Program-made: the position numbers and the translations under genes | Notes under the pieces: model-generated | What the model saw: the letters and a program-made list of their open reading frames with translations, nothing else | Database searches by the model: none | Told to the model about the DNA's origin: nothing | In this document: piece after piece, positions 34,220 through 43,300 of the stretch | How the letters are laid out: the number at the start of each line of letters is the position of its first letter | Position numbering within the stretch: position 1 is the first letter of the stretch | Source of the DNA: CAZMGB01 sp964565775 | GTDB taxonomy: Bacteria; Chloroflexota; Dehalococcoidia; DSTF01; JALHUB01 | DNA length: 64,000 nucleotides | Direction: 5' to 3' | NCBI GenBank assembly: GCA_964565775.1 | Contig: CAZMGB010000006.1 | Coordinates: forward strand, 1-64,000

Positions 34220-35083
34220 TCAGTGGTCGGCCCGCCGCCGAGGGAACACGAATCCGGTGGCCAGCCCGACGGCGATGATGATGCCCAGGCACAACGCGCC
34301 GTAGAGCGGAGCTTTGTCCTTCGCCATCGAGCCGAGCGAGTCCACCAAGCCGGCCTTCCTGACACTGAAGGTCGCCGAGTCGGACCCGACCACCTGGCCA
34401 TCCTTGATGCAATACGAGTCCACGGTGTAGTCACCGAGCGGGGCATCCCAAGACAGGCTAACCCACGTCTCCCATCGCCCATTCTTCAGATGGATGACGT
34501 TATCGCCCGGCGCCGTGCCGGCCGCCGTGTCCCCCACACTGGCCGCGGCCACCGGTAGCGCGCCCTGACAGCTCGGGCACGCGACGTAGCGGCCGTCCCT
34601 GATGTACATGTCACGGAGCCCCGCTATGAACTCCGCCGCCTTATCCTCCGAGACCGCCGTCCCCTCACCCGGGTCGACCGCCCGGGCCTGGCTCACGATA
34701 GACGCGGACATGGGGTCCACGCCCAGTCGGAGCTGCTCTTCCTGGCTCAAGATCTTGTCTATCTCGTCCGAGCTGTAGACCACGTGGAAGGCCGGCATGT
34801 TCTCAACCTGAGCGTGGCCGACGGTCATCCAGAAGAGTCCCAGCACCTTGCCCTTCTTGCTTACCTTCACGGAGTCCGTCGGCCCGTCGACCTTGAGAAC
34901 CACCTGCGTACCCTCGGGCGCCGTCCCATAGACGTGTACGTCGTACCCCGTGAAGTCCAACCCAACGTCCACGACGCTCGGCGAGACGCTCATGGTCGGC
35001 CCCTCGTCAGCCCACGCCGACTGCGCCGTCGCGGTCAAGAAGGTGGCGAGGAGAAGAGAAACGAAGCACAGGAGCGCACGCAT
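34220..35083 (-). CDS. TIGR02186-type exported, membrane-anchored protein (module C)
   Basis: A 287-residue paralog of the module A protein. It has a signal peptide ending near SAWADE, a beta-rich region (VSPSVVDVGLDFTGYDVHVYG and LKVDGPTDSVKVSKKGKV), and a C-terminal membrane helix with the basic end FVFPRRRADH. A CPSC pair in VACPSCQGAL could form a disulfide or bind metal. Its ATG overlaps the stop of the transporter gene upstream. Function is unknown; the pairing with TauE/SafE is recurrent. Confidence 0.83.
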   Translation of the reverse strand: MRALLCFVSLLLATFLTATAQSAWADEGPTMSVSPSVVDVGLDFTGYDVHVYGTAPEGTQVVLKVDGPTDSVKVSKKGKVLGLFWMTVGHAQVENMPAFHVVYSSDEIDKILSQEEQLRLGVDPMSASIVSQARAVDPGEGTAVSEDKAAEFIAGLRDMYIRDGRYVACPSCQGALPVAAASVGDTAAGTAPGDNVIHLKNGRWETWVSLSWDAPLGDYTVDSYCIKDGQVVGSDSATFSVRKAGLVDSLGSMAKDKAPLYGALCLGIIIAVGLATGFVFPRRRADH

Positions 35084-36300
35084 CAGTGACCTCCTCCACC
35101 TACCGAAACCACCCCGAACACACTGCCCGGAGCCATCAGCAGGTCAAACAGCAACTTGATCATCACCAGGAGCACGATGACACTCAGAATCGTCCGCAAC
35201 TGGTGGCCTTCCAGGCGGCCGCTCATCCGCGCCCCCACCTGGGCGCCGATGGCGGCGCCAACCAGCAACAGCACGCCGAGCAAGATATCGACGTTGTGGT
35301 TGGTGATCGCCTGCTGGAACGCCACGTTCGAGGACGTGAAGACCATCTGGAAGAGGCTTGTCCCTACCGCAACGTGTGTCGGGACGCCGAGGATGTAGAT
35401 CATCGCCGGCACCATGATGAAGCCACCGCCCACCCCCATCAGGGCAGTCAGCAAGCCGATACTCAGACCCAGACCGAAGGGAAAGAGCAAAGAGGCACGT
35501 ATCTTCGAGGTGTGGAAGTCCATCTGGAGTGGCCAGCGAGCCGTAACGCCGCCCGACCGTCCTGCGTCCGGCTGCTCCCGCGCTACGAGCTTTGCCCCCC
35601 CTTCGTCGGAGCCCTCACCCACCGCGCTCCTGATGATTTGGGGCCGCGTGCTGCGCACCCAGGTCCGCACGGCCTCCCGCAACATGAAGCTGCCGACACT
35701 GCCCAGCATGATGATGTAGACTATTCGGACGCAGAAGTCGAAGTTGCCCATCTCGCGCAGCAAGTAGACGACACGCACGCCGACGGTGCCGCCGATAAGG
35801 GCCCCAACCAGGATCACCAACCCCAGTTTGACATCGACGTTGCCCAGCCTCGAATGGCCGAGTGCCCCCGATGAGGCGGTGCCCGCGATCTGCGCACTGT
35901 CCGTGCCCACCGCCACCGCAGAGGGAATGCCGATCGTCATCAGCAGGGGCGTCATGAGAAAGCCGCCACCCACCCCCGTCATCCCGGAGAGAATGCCGAC
36001 CGCGAAGCCGATACCCACCAGTGGGACGACATTCATGCTCTTGTCCGCCACCGGCAGGTAGATCGTTAGCGTGAAGATGTTGGGCAAGGGTATCGCCCCC
36101 GCTGCCGTCCCCGCCAGCAGGACGAGCACCACCACCCCCGCAAGAAGAAGCGCGACGCCGCTCAGGCCCAGCGCGTGCGCGACAGGCAGCAGGACACGCA
36201 GCCCACGGGGTGCGGTGGGGGCCACCACCCCTCGAATGAGTGCCTGGTCCTCCCTGGTCAGTTCGACGGTGTCGGTCGGCGGTGGTAAGGTCGAACTCAT
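35083..36300 (-). CDS. TauE/SafE (TSUP) family transporter (module C)
   Basis: A 405-residue transporter from the ATG at 36300, which has GAGGGGAAG upstream; a longer frame to 36477 would run through the conserved promoter/hairpin unit and is unlikely. It has the N-terminal VELTREDQALIRGVV, family repeats GILSGMTGVGGGFLMTPLLM and LLTALMGVGGGFIMVPAMIY, and boxes GTDSAQIAG and GTSLFQMV. It is very similar to the module A transporter over most of its length; the central loop differs. It is the first gene of module C. Confidence 0.9.
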   Translation of the reverse strand: MSSTLPPPTDTVELTREDQALIRGVVAPTAPRGLRVLLPVAHALGLSGVALLLAGVVVLVLLAGTAAGAIPLPNIFTLTIYLPVADKSMNVVPLVGIGFAVGILSGMTGVGGGFLMTPLLMTIGIPSAVAVGTDSAQIAGTASSGALGHSRLGNVDVKLGLVILVGALIGGTVGVRVVYLLREMGNFDFCVRIVYIIMLGSVGSFMLREAVRTWVRSTRPQIIRSAVGEGSDEGGAKLVAREQPDAGRSGGVTARWPLQMDFHTSKIRASLLFPFGLGLSIGLLTALMGVGGGFIMVPAMIYILGVPTHVAVGTSLFQMVFTSSNVAFQQAITNHNVDILLGVLLLVGAAIGAQVGARMSGRLEGHQLRTILSVIVLLVMIKLLFDLLMAPGSVFGVVSVGGGGH

Positions 36301-36375
36301 CAGCTTCCCCTCACTTGCTGCTTGGTACCACCAGCCCGGCGGCGGTTGCCTCGGAAGTGGTGCATCGCCACAACG

Positions 36376-36475
36376 TTGCGCGCTCCAGGATCGCCATGCT
36401 AGAATGCGCGCGGCGACCCTCCCTCCGCTGGAGCTCGCCATCCTGGGCCGCCGGTGGTACCAGCACCGGCGGTCC
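36376..36475 (+). ncRNA. Candidate small RNA or leader: promoter-like boxes plus hairpin, copy 3
   Basis: TTGCGC (36376-36381), an 18-bp spacer and TAGAAT (36400-36405), then the conserved segment and a hairpin at 36445-36475 (GGGCCGCCGGTG and CACCGGCGGTCC arms). This is the best-paired of the three copies. It lies between the module C start codon and its operator repeats. Confidence 0.45.
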
Positions 36476-36562
36476 ACTTATGTCAATGTTCACATACAGT
36501 CTGCACAGGAGCTCACCGCGATGCTCCGTGAATGAAGAATGCCACAAGCAGGAGCGACCTGC

Positions 36563-36607
36563 ATGAACAGACGCTGAAGGCAGATTCAGAATGGAGTCAG
36601 GATTGCG
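36563..36607 (-). promoter_or_regulatory. OmpR/PhoB-type direct repeats upstream of module C
   Basis: On the + strand TGAAC at 36564, TGAAG at 36575, TTCAG at 36586 and TCAGG at 36597 keep an 11-bp period; on the - strand the clearest boxes are GTTCATG and CTTCAG. They lie between the sensor kinase stop and module C, which suggests control by the adjacent OmpR-type regulator. Confidence 0.5.
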
Positions 36608-36671
36608 TTACAGGATGATAAGGGAGGTATTAAGGCTTCACGAAGCGGAGGGGGGCTGCTGGGTGGCGGGG

Positions 36672-38048
36672 TCAGCCCATTACAGGCAGGTCGACAACAA
36701 AGGTTGTGCCGCGTCCGGGCTGGCTGGTCACCTTGACGGTGCCATCGTGCGCCTCGACTATGTACTTCACGATCGCCAGGCCAAGGCCGCTTCCTTCGCT
36801 GCTGGTAGCCCGAGCTTCTTGCCCTCGGTAGAAGCGATCAAAGATGTGGGGCAGGTCCTCCTCCGAGATGCCGATGCCCGTATCCCGGACTTCCAGCCGC
36901 GCCAGCCCGTCAAGAAGGCGAAGGCGCAGTTCGATGCGGCCCCCCTCTGGCGTGTACTCGGCGGCGTTCTCCAAGAGGTTCCAGAGCATCTGCCCCAGCC
37001 GCTTCTCATCACCCTCGATCCGCGCCCCGGCCTTTATCTTCGCCACCAACTCGTGGCGGCTATCCTGAGCCCGAAGACGGGCCGCGGCTTCTTCGCAGGC
37101 TGACGACCAGTCCACGGGGGCCTTGGCGATCTCCTGTCGCCCCTCGCGCGAGAGGAGGAGGAGGTCGGACAGGAGACGGCTCATCGCCTCCGCCTCGGCG
37201 CGCATCTCCCGAAGGCAGACCCCACGCTCCTCCGTCGACAGCGAAGGGTCGCGCAGGATGTCGATGTTGGTTCGCAGCACCGTGAGCGGGCGGCGCAACT
37301 CATGGGAGGAGTCAGCGAGGAAGGCCTTCTGCGTCTCCAGCGTTCGCTCCACCCGCTTGATCATGGAGTTGAAGGTGCCGGTGAGCTCCGCCATCTCGTC
37401 GCCTGCGGCGGAGGCAGGAACGCGACGGCTGAAATCGGCCGTCCGCTCGATGTCGCGCGCCAGTCGAGAAACGCGCCGAACGGGCTCAAGGACGCGCCCC
37501 GCCAGCAAGTAGGCCGGCACGTTGGTGATCAGCAGGACGACTATGCCGCCAAAGATGAGCGTGGTGCGGATCTGGTTCAGCGCCTCGTCTCTGTCCTTCA
37601 GACTCTGACCCGTCACCACACTCCCCAGCGTCTCGCCGCCCTCCGTGATGGGTTGGTATTGAATGCGAAAGCGCTGCCCCCGAACGGTGGCAGTGACCAA
37701 CGTCGGCTTCTCTAGGGTTGCCATGTCTGGCAGGGGAAGGTTGAGACTGCCCGGCGGGAAAGATGAATAGACTACGCTTTCATCGAGGCTGCGTACCTGA
37801 AAGAGGATACCAGAGGAGGCCTCATTGTCCAGCCTCAGCCACTGGTTCTCGCGCATGGTCTCCACGGACAGGGGGGGGTCAATGGGCGTGAGGGCCAGGA
37901 TTACGGCCGAGCCCTGGAGCTTCAGCCTCTCGTCTACACTGTCAGAAATCCTGCTCGCCGTGATGGTGTAGACGGACAGACTCAGTGCCGCCAGCGACCC
38001 GGCCAGGAGCACCACGTACACCAGGGTGAGGCGGAGCCGTAGTGGCAC
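36672..38048 (-). CDS. Membrane sensor histidine kinase (OmpR-system type)
   Basis: A 458-residue kinase with two membrane helices (about 5-27 and 167-190) around an extracytoplasmic sensor domain of about 140 residues. HAMP (about 190-245), HisKA with the phospho-accepting His in SSHELRRPL, and HATPase_c (NLLENAAEYTP, DTGIGI, GSGLGLAIV) follow. The GTG start at 38048 abuts the regulator's TGA stop. It probably phosphorylates that regulator. Position next to the three transporter/DsrC-like modules suggests it senses a sulfur compound or other module-related signal; this is inference. Confidence 0.92.
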   Translation of the reverse strand: MPLRLRLTLVYVVLLAGSLAALSLSVYTITASRISDSVDERLKLQGSAVILALTPIDPPLSVETMRENQWLRLDNEASSGILFQVRSLDESVVYSSFPPGSLNLPLPDMATLEKPTLVTATVRGQRFRIQYQPITEGGETLGSVVTGQSLKDRDEALNQIRTTLIFGGIVVLLITNVPAYLLAGRVLEPVRRVSRLARDIERTADFSRRVPASAAGDEMAELTGTFNSMIKRVERTLETQKAFLADSSHELRRPLTVLRTNIDILRDPSLSTEERGVCLREMRAEAEAMSRLLSDLLLLSREGRQEIAKAPVDWSSACEEAAARLRAQDSRHELVAKIKAGARIEGDEKRLGQMLWNLLENAAEYTPEGGRIELRLRLLDGLARLEVRDTGIGISEEDLPHIFDRFYRGQEARATSSEGSGLGLAIVKYIVEAHDGTVKVTSQPGRGTTFVVDLPVMG

Positions 38049-38801
38049 TCATGCACCCTCCTTCAGCATGTAGCCCACCGCGCGGATCGTCTGGATGAGG
38101 CGGGGCCGGCCACCCGCTTCCAGCTTCTGCCGCACGTTCGCTACGTGAACATCAATGACGTTCGACTCAACGGGAGACTCCTCACCCCAGAGGCCCACCA
38201 GCAGCTCCTCTCTGGTCAGGACTTGCTCTGGCGACCGCATCAGTTGCTCAAGCAGCCGGAACTCCGTCGCGGTCAGCAGCAGCGGCTCCCCTCCACGCGT
38301 CACCGTCCACGCTTTTCGATCGAGCACCAGATCAGCATATGATAGCCGCTCCGTCGGGGCAGCGCTCGGGCGGCTGCGCCGGAGCAGAGCCTGCATGCGC
38401 GCCACCAGCTCGTCGAAGGCGAACGGCTTGACGAGGTAATCGTCCGCACCGGCTTCCAGACCGGCGACGCGGTCAGGGACACTGTCCCGAGCGGTCAACA
38501 TGAGGATGGGCGTGTTCTCCGTCTCACGCACCAGCCGGCACAGGCTGAGGCCATCCATCCCGGGCATCATGATGTCCAGGACGATGATGTCTGGCCACCG
38601 CCCGCGCAGGTAGCCGAGCGCTTCACCAGAGTCACGCGCCAGGCCCACATTGAAGCCGTGCAGCGATAGGCCCCGTCGTAGCGCGGCCAGCAATCGCCGG
38701 TCGTCGTCTACCACGAGCACATGAGGCTGCCCGGAGCCCTCGCCACCTGAAGAGCCGGCCCCGCCAGAGCTGGAACGTGGGTTCCTGGTATCCTGCGACA
38801 C
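38049..38801 (-). CDS. OmpR/PhoB-family response regulator
   Basis: A 250-residue regulator. A Ser/Gly-rich leader of about 25 residues precedes the receiver domain (VLVVDDDRRLL; phospho-Asp in VLDIMMPGMDG; Lys in LVKPFAFDEL) and a C-terminal winged helix (LTATEFRLLEQLMRSPEQVLTREELL, RQKLEAG, TIRAVGYML). This class binds 11-bp direct repeats, which occur upstream of all three adjacent modules. It is co-transcribed with the kinase. A fragment copied from its 3' end is found at 33564-33625. Confidence 0.93.
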   Translation of the reverse strand: MSQDTRNPRSSSGGAGSSGGEGSGQPHVLVVDDDRRLLAALRRGLSLHGFNVGLARDSGEALGYLRGRWPDIIVLDIMMPGMDGLSLCRLVRETENTPILMLTARDSVPDRVAGLEAGADDYLVKPFAFDELVARMQALLRRSRPSAAPTERLSYADLVLDRKAWTVTRGGEPLLLTATEFRLLEQLMRSPEQVLTREELLVGLWGEESPVESNVIDVHVANVRQKLEAGGRPRLIQTIRAVGYMLKEGA

Positions 38802-39090
38802 GAACTGCCTCGCTGATCGTGCTAGCGGTCGCGCCCGGTCTGTCCCGACTGGAACATAGCACCGCTCTCAAGTCGACGTCAATGGCTGATGGCTTGCCCC
38901 GTAAGCGTGATACGCCACCGTGCGGTGAACACTTGGGGCCTGTCTCGAGGATGTGCGTGTCAGAGGCACGCGCTACCGAAGTCGACGGAGGATCTGATCG
39001 CTGATGTGATCGATATGAGGCACCCGCCTCCGGCGGCGAGGTGGCCGCCTTTGAGGTGTTGTGGCTTCCACCGGATGCGGGCGCGGCTCG

Positions 39091-40065
39091 CTACAGGTCG
39101 AGGGGCTGGGGGCCGTCATCCGTGCCAATGCCGGACGAGACTCTCAGCGAGGCGTACAGACGGCTCGGGAAACCCAACTCCCAAGCGAACTCCTCGAAGT
39201 CCCTGACGCCCTTCACTTCAAGGTCGCTGAAGCGATGCACATGCCATCCTTGACGTCGCAGGGCGCGGTCAGCACGGAGGCTGCGGGCATAGCCTTTCTC
39301 GCCGGTGCGACGGATGGGGAGGTCGATCTCCACGATGTGACGTTCCCCCTCGTGGACGAAGACGAAGTCGACTCGCCCCACATTGCCCTCGAAGAAATGG
39401 AGCTCTGGATGATTAGAGGGGATGTCTGTCGTACGCACCAGGTTCACAACGGCCTGCGGCAGCAGAGCGGGAACGGTGAGCGTTGCCATCAAGTCACGCC
39501 ACAGCGATTGGGCCCACTCTTCGCTGCCAGCGTCGGCCGGCAACCCCGCTGAGAAGGGGTCGGCCGTCGCCTTCTCGACGGCTTCGCAGGCGCATCTTTG
39601 GGCTCTCCGGAACGCAGAGGCGAAGTATAGCTCGTAGAACCGGCGCTCGCGCTGCGTCTCCGTCATGCCGGCGAGCTTCTCGAAGATGAGACAAGGGCCA
39701 GGTTCCCTCTCCATGAGGGAGCGCACCCCTCCGGGGAACGGCACCTCCCGCGTCCAGCCATGGGGCCATGGCTTCAGGAATAGCCGACAGGGGCTGCTGC
39801 ACTCCTTACGGCAGTTCTCACACAGCGGGGACAGGCAACCCTCTTCGAGAAGACGGCCGGGGCCATACGGAAGCTGGCCGCCAAGCCCACTCATGAGCTG
39901 GCCCAGCTCGAAGTCCCTGGGTCCGGTCTCTCGCTGCGGGTCAGGGTCCAGCAACAGGTTGTAGTTTGTCTCGCTGTAGACCCCCTGGCGCTTCACCACC
40001 AACCGAGGGGCAAGCCTCTTGTTCGGGTCTATCCATCCCCACATCAGCCAGAAGTGATTAGGCAT
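39091..40065 (-). CDS. Cysteine-rich protein with a nuclease-like C-terminus
   Basis: A 324-residue protein of unrecognised family. A cluster of cysteines near residues 76-92 (CLSPLCENCRKECSSPC) could bind zinc or an iron-sulfur cluster. The C-terminal part has VDFVFVHEGERHIVEID followed by a helix rich in Arg and RQGWHVHRFSDLEV. This resembles the D...ExD/K core and following strand of DUF559/Vsr-like endonuclease folds. The ATG at 40065 has AGGAG upstream. It stands alone between two regulatory loci. A defence or DNA-repair role is possible but not shown. Confidence 0.7.
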   Translation of the reverse strand: MPNHFWLMWGWIDPNKRLAPRLVVKRQGVYSETNYNLLLDPDPQRETGPRDFELGQLMSGLGGQLPYGPGRLLEEGCLSPLCENCRKECSSPCRLFLKPWPHGWTREVPFPGGVRSLMEREPGPCLIFEKLAGMTETQRERRFYELYFASAFRRAQRCACEAVEKATADPFSAGLPADAGSEEWAQSLWRDLMATLTVPALLPQAVVNLVRTTDIPSNHPELHFFEGNVGRVDFVFVHEGERHIVEIDLPIRRTGEKGYARSLRADRALRRQGWHVHRFSDLEVKGVRDFEEFAWELGFPSRLYASLRVSSGIGTDDGPQPLDL

Positions 40066-40384
40066 CGGTGTTCACTCCTGCGGCATTCGTGTCATAAGAC
40101 CACGCATCGCTCACCATCTGGGCGACCAGAGGTGTTCTGCGGTACATCTTCGGGCTTTGGTGTGCATCTGGCGTCAACTCGGCGGCGTCACACGTCAAGG
40201 TTTCATGCACGTCCGGGTGAGGAACGGACCTCGTGTATGCTCAAGGCGGGTCAGGAGTGCGGCGAGAGGTTGCCGGGAAAAGGGCCGAGGCGCCACTCGC
40301 CAGCGCGGGCGAAAGAGAAGGGAAAGCGGGGCCTAAGCCGGTCCGAGCTTGAAGGCCCGCCCCGACCAGATGGACAGGAAGTCG
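40066..40384. other. Intergenic region without recognisable gene
   Basis: These 319 bases separate the cysteine-rich protein gene from the 3' end of the hybrid regulator. I see no convincing gene, tRNA or strong hairpin. Confidence 0.5.
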
Positions 40385-43300
40385 TTAGGACTGGGGCTTC
40401 GGCATGCGGTAGCCGACTCGCGGCTCAGTGGAGATGTATCTGGGGTCCCTTGCGTCGTCGCCCAGCTTCTGGCGCAGGTCGCGGATGAAGGAGCGGAGGA
40501 GACCGGTCTCCCCGGAGTAGGCGGCTCCCCACACGCGCTGGAGTATCTGGTCGTGGGTGAGGACCCGGCCGGCGTGGATGGCCAGTTCGTACAGCAGCTT
40601 GTACTGAGTGGCGGAAAGGGAGATGGCCCGACCCCCGACCGTAACGCGCCGTTCTACGAAGTTGATGGTGAGGTCATCCAGCACGAAGGGTGCACGTGAC
40701 TCCGCCGCATCGGACGGAAGCCGACGCCGGAGGGCGGCCTCTATACGGGCGACTAGCTCCGAGGGGGAGAAGGGCTTCCGGATGTAATCGTCCGCCCCCA
40801 TCTTCAGAGCGCGCACGGAGTCTTCCTCTTTCGGGCTGGCCGTAATAACGATCACCGGCACATCAGAAATCTCCCGCACTCGTTCAAGCACCTCGAAGCC
40901 GCTGATACCGGGCAGCATGAGGTCCAGCAGGAAGAGTTCGGGCTCCTCAAGCTCAACGAGCCTCGGGACCTCCCGCGGGTCGGTGGTCACTACCGCTTCG
41001 TACCCGGCCTCGTGAAGCGCACGCCGGAGGTATCGCAGAACCTGAGGCTCGTCGTCGAGAGCAAGGATCCGCGGCCGCTCACCCGCCCGGCTTACCCTAC
41101 CGCCGTCCATCTTCTCCCAGCCTGCCTCGAGCGTAGAGGCGACACTGGCATCGGAGGCCATCGGGAGGGTGAAGCTGAAGGTCGACCCTCTCCCCAGGCC
41201 CTCGCTTTCCGCCCAGATGCGTCCACCGTGGGCCTCTATGATGCCCTTGCAGATGGCGAGCCCCAACCCACTGCCTCCCAGTCCTCGTGCCTGCTCTTCG
41301 TGGATCTGCGAGAACTTCTTGAACAGATGGGGGAGCTTCTCCGCCGGGATTCCTCGTCCGCGGTCGCGTACGTGCACTGTGACATGAAGAGGTCCGGGCT
41401 CCACGGTGATGCTGATCTGCTCCGCCTGCGGCGAGAACTTGGCTGCATTGCTCAGGAGGTTCGACAGCACCTGTGCGACGCGTCCCCTGTCGGCGTTGAC
41501 GGCGGGAAGGTCTTCCGGGACCTGGATCTGGACTTCGTGTGAGTCGCCGCCGCGGGCGAAAGTTGCCGTGGCCTCTTCCAGGACGGCCTTCAGGTCGGTG
41601 GGCTCCGGGCTGACTGAGAGAGAGCCGGCCTCGATGCGCGTCATGTCCAGGAGGTTGTCCACCAGCCCCGCCAGACGATCCGCTTGCTCGTCAATGATCT
41701 GAAAGAAACCGCGGGCTCTGGCGGCGTCGAGGGACCCCTGCCTGCCCAGCGCCATCGCCGCCGAACCCTTGATTGCCGTCAGGGGGGTCTTCAGCTCGTG
41801 GCTTACCACGCCCAGGAACTCGCTGCGGAGCCTCTCCACCTCTTGCAGAGGAGTGATGTCCTGGATGGTGGCAATGGCCCCGGCGATCTCACCTTCGGTG
41901 GAGTATATGGGTGTCGTGTTGATCAGCGTTGGCACGACCCGTCCATCCGGCAGGTCGAACGTGACCTCCTCCGCGCGCACAGCCTCGCCGCGGTACAGGG
42001 CGCGCTGAAGCGGGAGTTCCTCCACCGCGTAGGGATGGCCGCTGGCCTGGCGATACACCGCCGCCTGCTCATACCGCTCCAACCGGTCGTCGGGCCGGTA
42101 GGAGAAGCCCACGATGCGCTCCATCTCAGCGTTAGCGAGAAGAACGCCTCCGTCGGCGTCTACGACGAAGATGCCCACCGGTGATGTGGCCATGAGTGCC
42201 TCTAGACGCTGCCGCTCCGTCCGCACCGCCTCCTCCGCCCACTTGCGCTCGACGATGCGCCCAAGCCGTTCGGCTATGGCCTCGAGCAGGCTCCTCTCCT
42301 CCCTGAGGAAAGGGCCCTCGTTGCTCTCCGGCCTTTCTTCCAGGTAGCAGACCTCTACGCCGCCGACGCGCTCGCCACGCACCCTGATGTCGGACACCTG
42401 CCTCCAGGGGGTTTCTCTGAACTTCTCTGTCCTGAAGTCCTGGTCTCCCAAGGTGATCCGCGCACACGTCACATCCGGATACTGCCAGGATGGGGGAATC
42501 AGATCGGCTGTCCTCTGAAGTAGCTCTTCCAGCGAGATCTCGGGCACCTCAAGGAGTTGCTGAGTGCGCTCCCGCAGCGCCTCCTCCGCACGGTCTCGTT
42601 GGACGGTGCGCCCCAGGCGCTCGGCTATGGCGTCGATCAAGCTCCTCTCCTCCTGGAGGAAAGGACCTTCATAGGCTTCCGGCCTCTCTTCCAGGTAGCA
42701 GACCTCCACGCTGCCGACCCGTTCGCCACGCACCCTGATGTCGGACACCTGCCTCCAGGGGGTTTCTCTGAACTTCTCTGTCTTGAACTCCTGGTCTCCC
42801 AACGTGATCCGCGCACACGTGATGTCCGGATACTGCCAGGCCGGGGGAACGAGGCCGACTGTCCCCCGAAGTATCTGCTCGAGCGAGATGCCGGGCGTCT
42901 GATTCAGCTCGGAGATGCCGAAGAGGCAATTCAGCTTCTTGACTCGCTCACCGAGCTGATGAGTGCCCTCTCGGAGGGCTTCCTCCATCTGCCTGCGCTC
43001 GGTGACGTCGCGTGCGGCTATAGCGAACCCTTGTAGCTGTCCGGAGTCGTCTCGCAGGGCGACAGTGACGACGTTCGTCCGGAACTGCGAGTCATCCTTG
43101 CGGACCCACGAACCCTCCTCTTGAACCCGACCCTTGGCTGCGGCCAGCTTGAGATCCTTCCCGGGCTTGCCGCGGTCACGCTCCTTCACCGGATAGAAGC
43201 ACGAGAAGTGCTTCCCCACGATCTCCTCCGCCCTATAGCCCATGATCTGTTCCGCCCCTGGGCCCCAACTGATGACATTCCCTTCGGGGCCGAGCAGGAA

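Noticed and set aside
36301..36477. Longer start for the module C transporter at 36477
   Set aside because: The extra codons would read through the conserved promoter/hairpin unit, lack similarity to the module A protein, and ATG 36300 has a ribosome-binding site.
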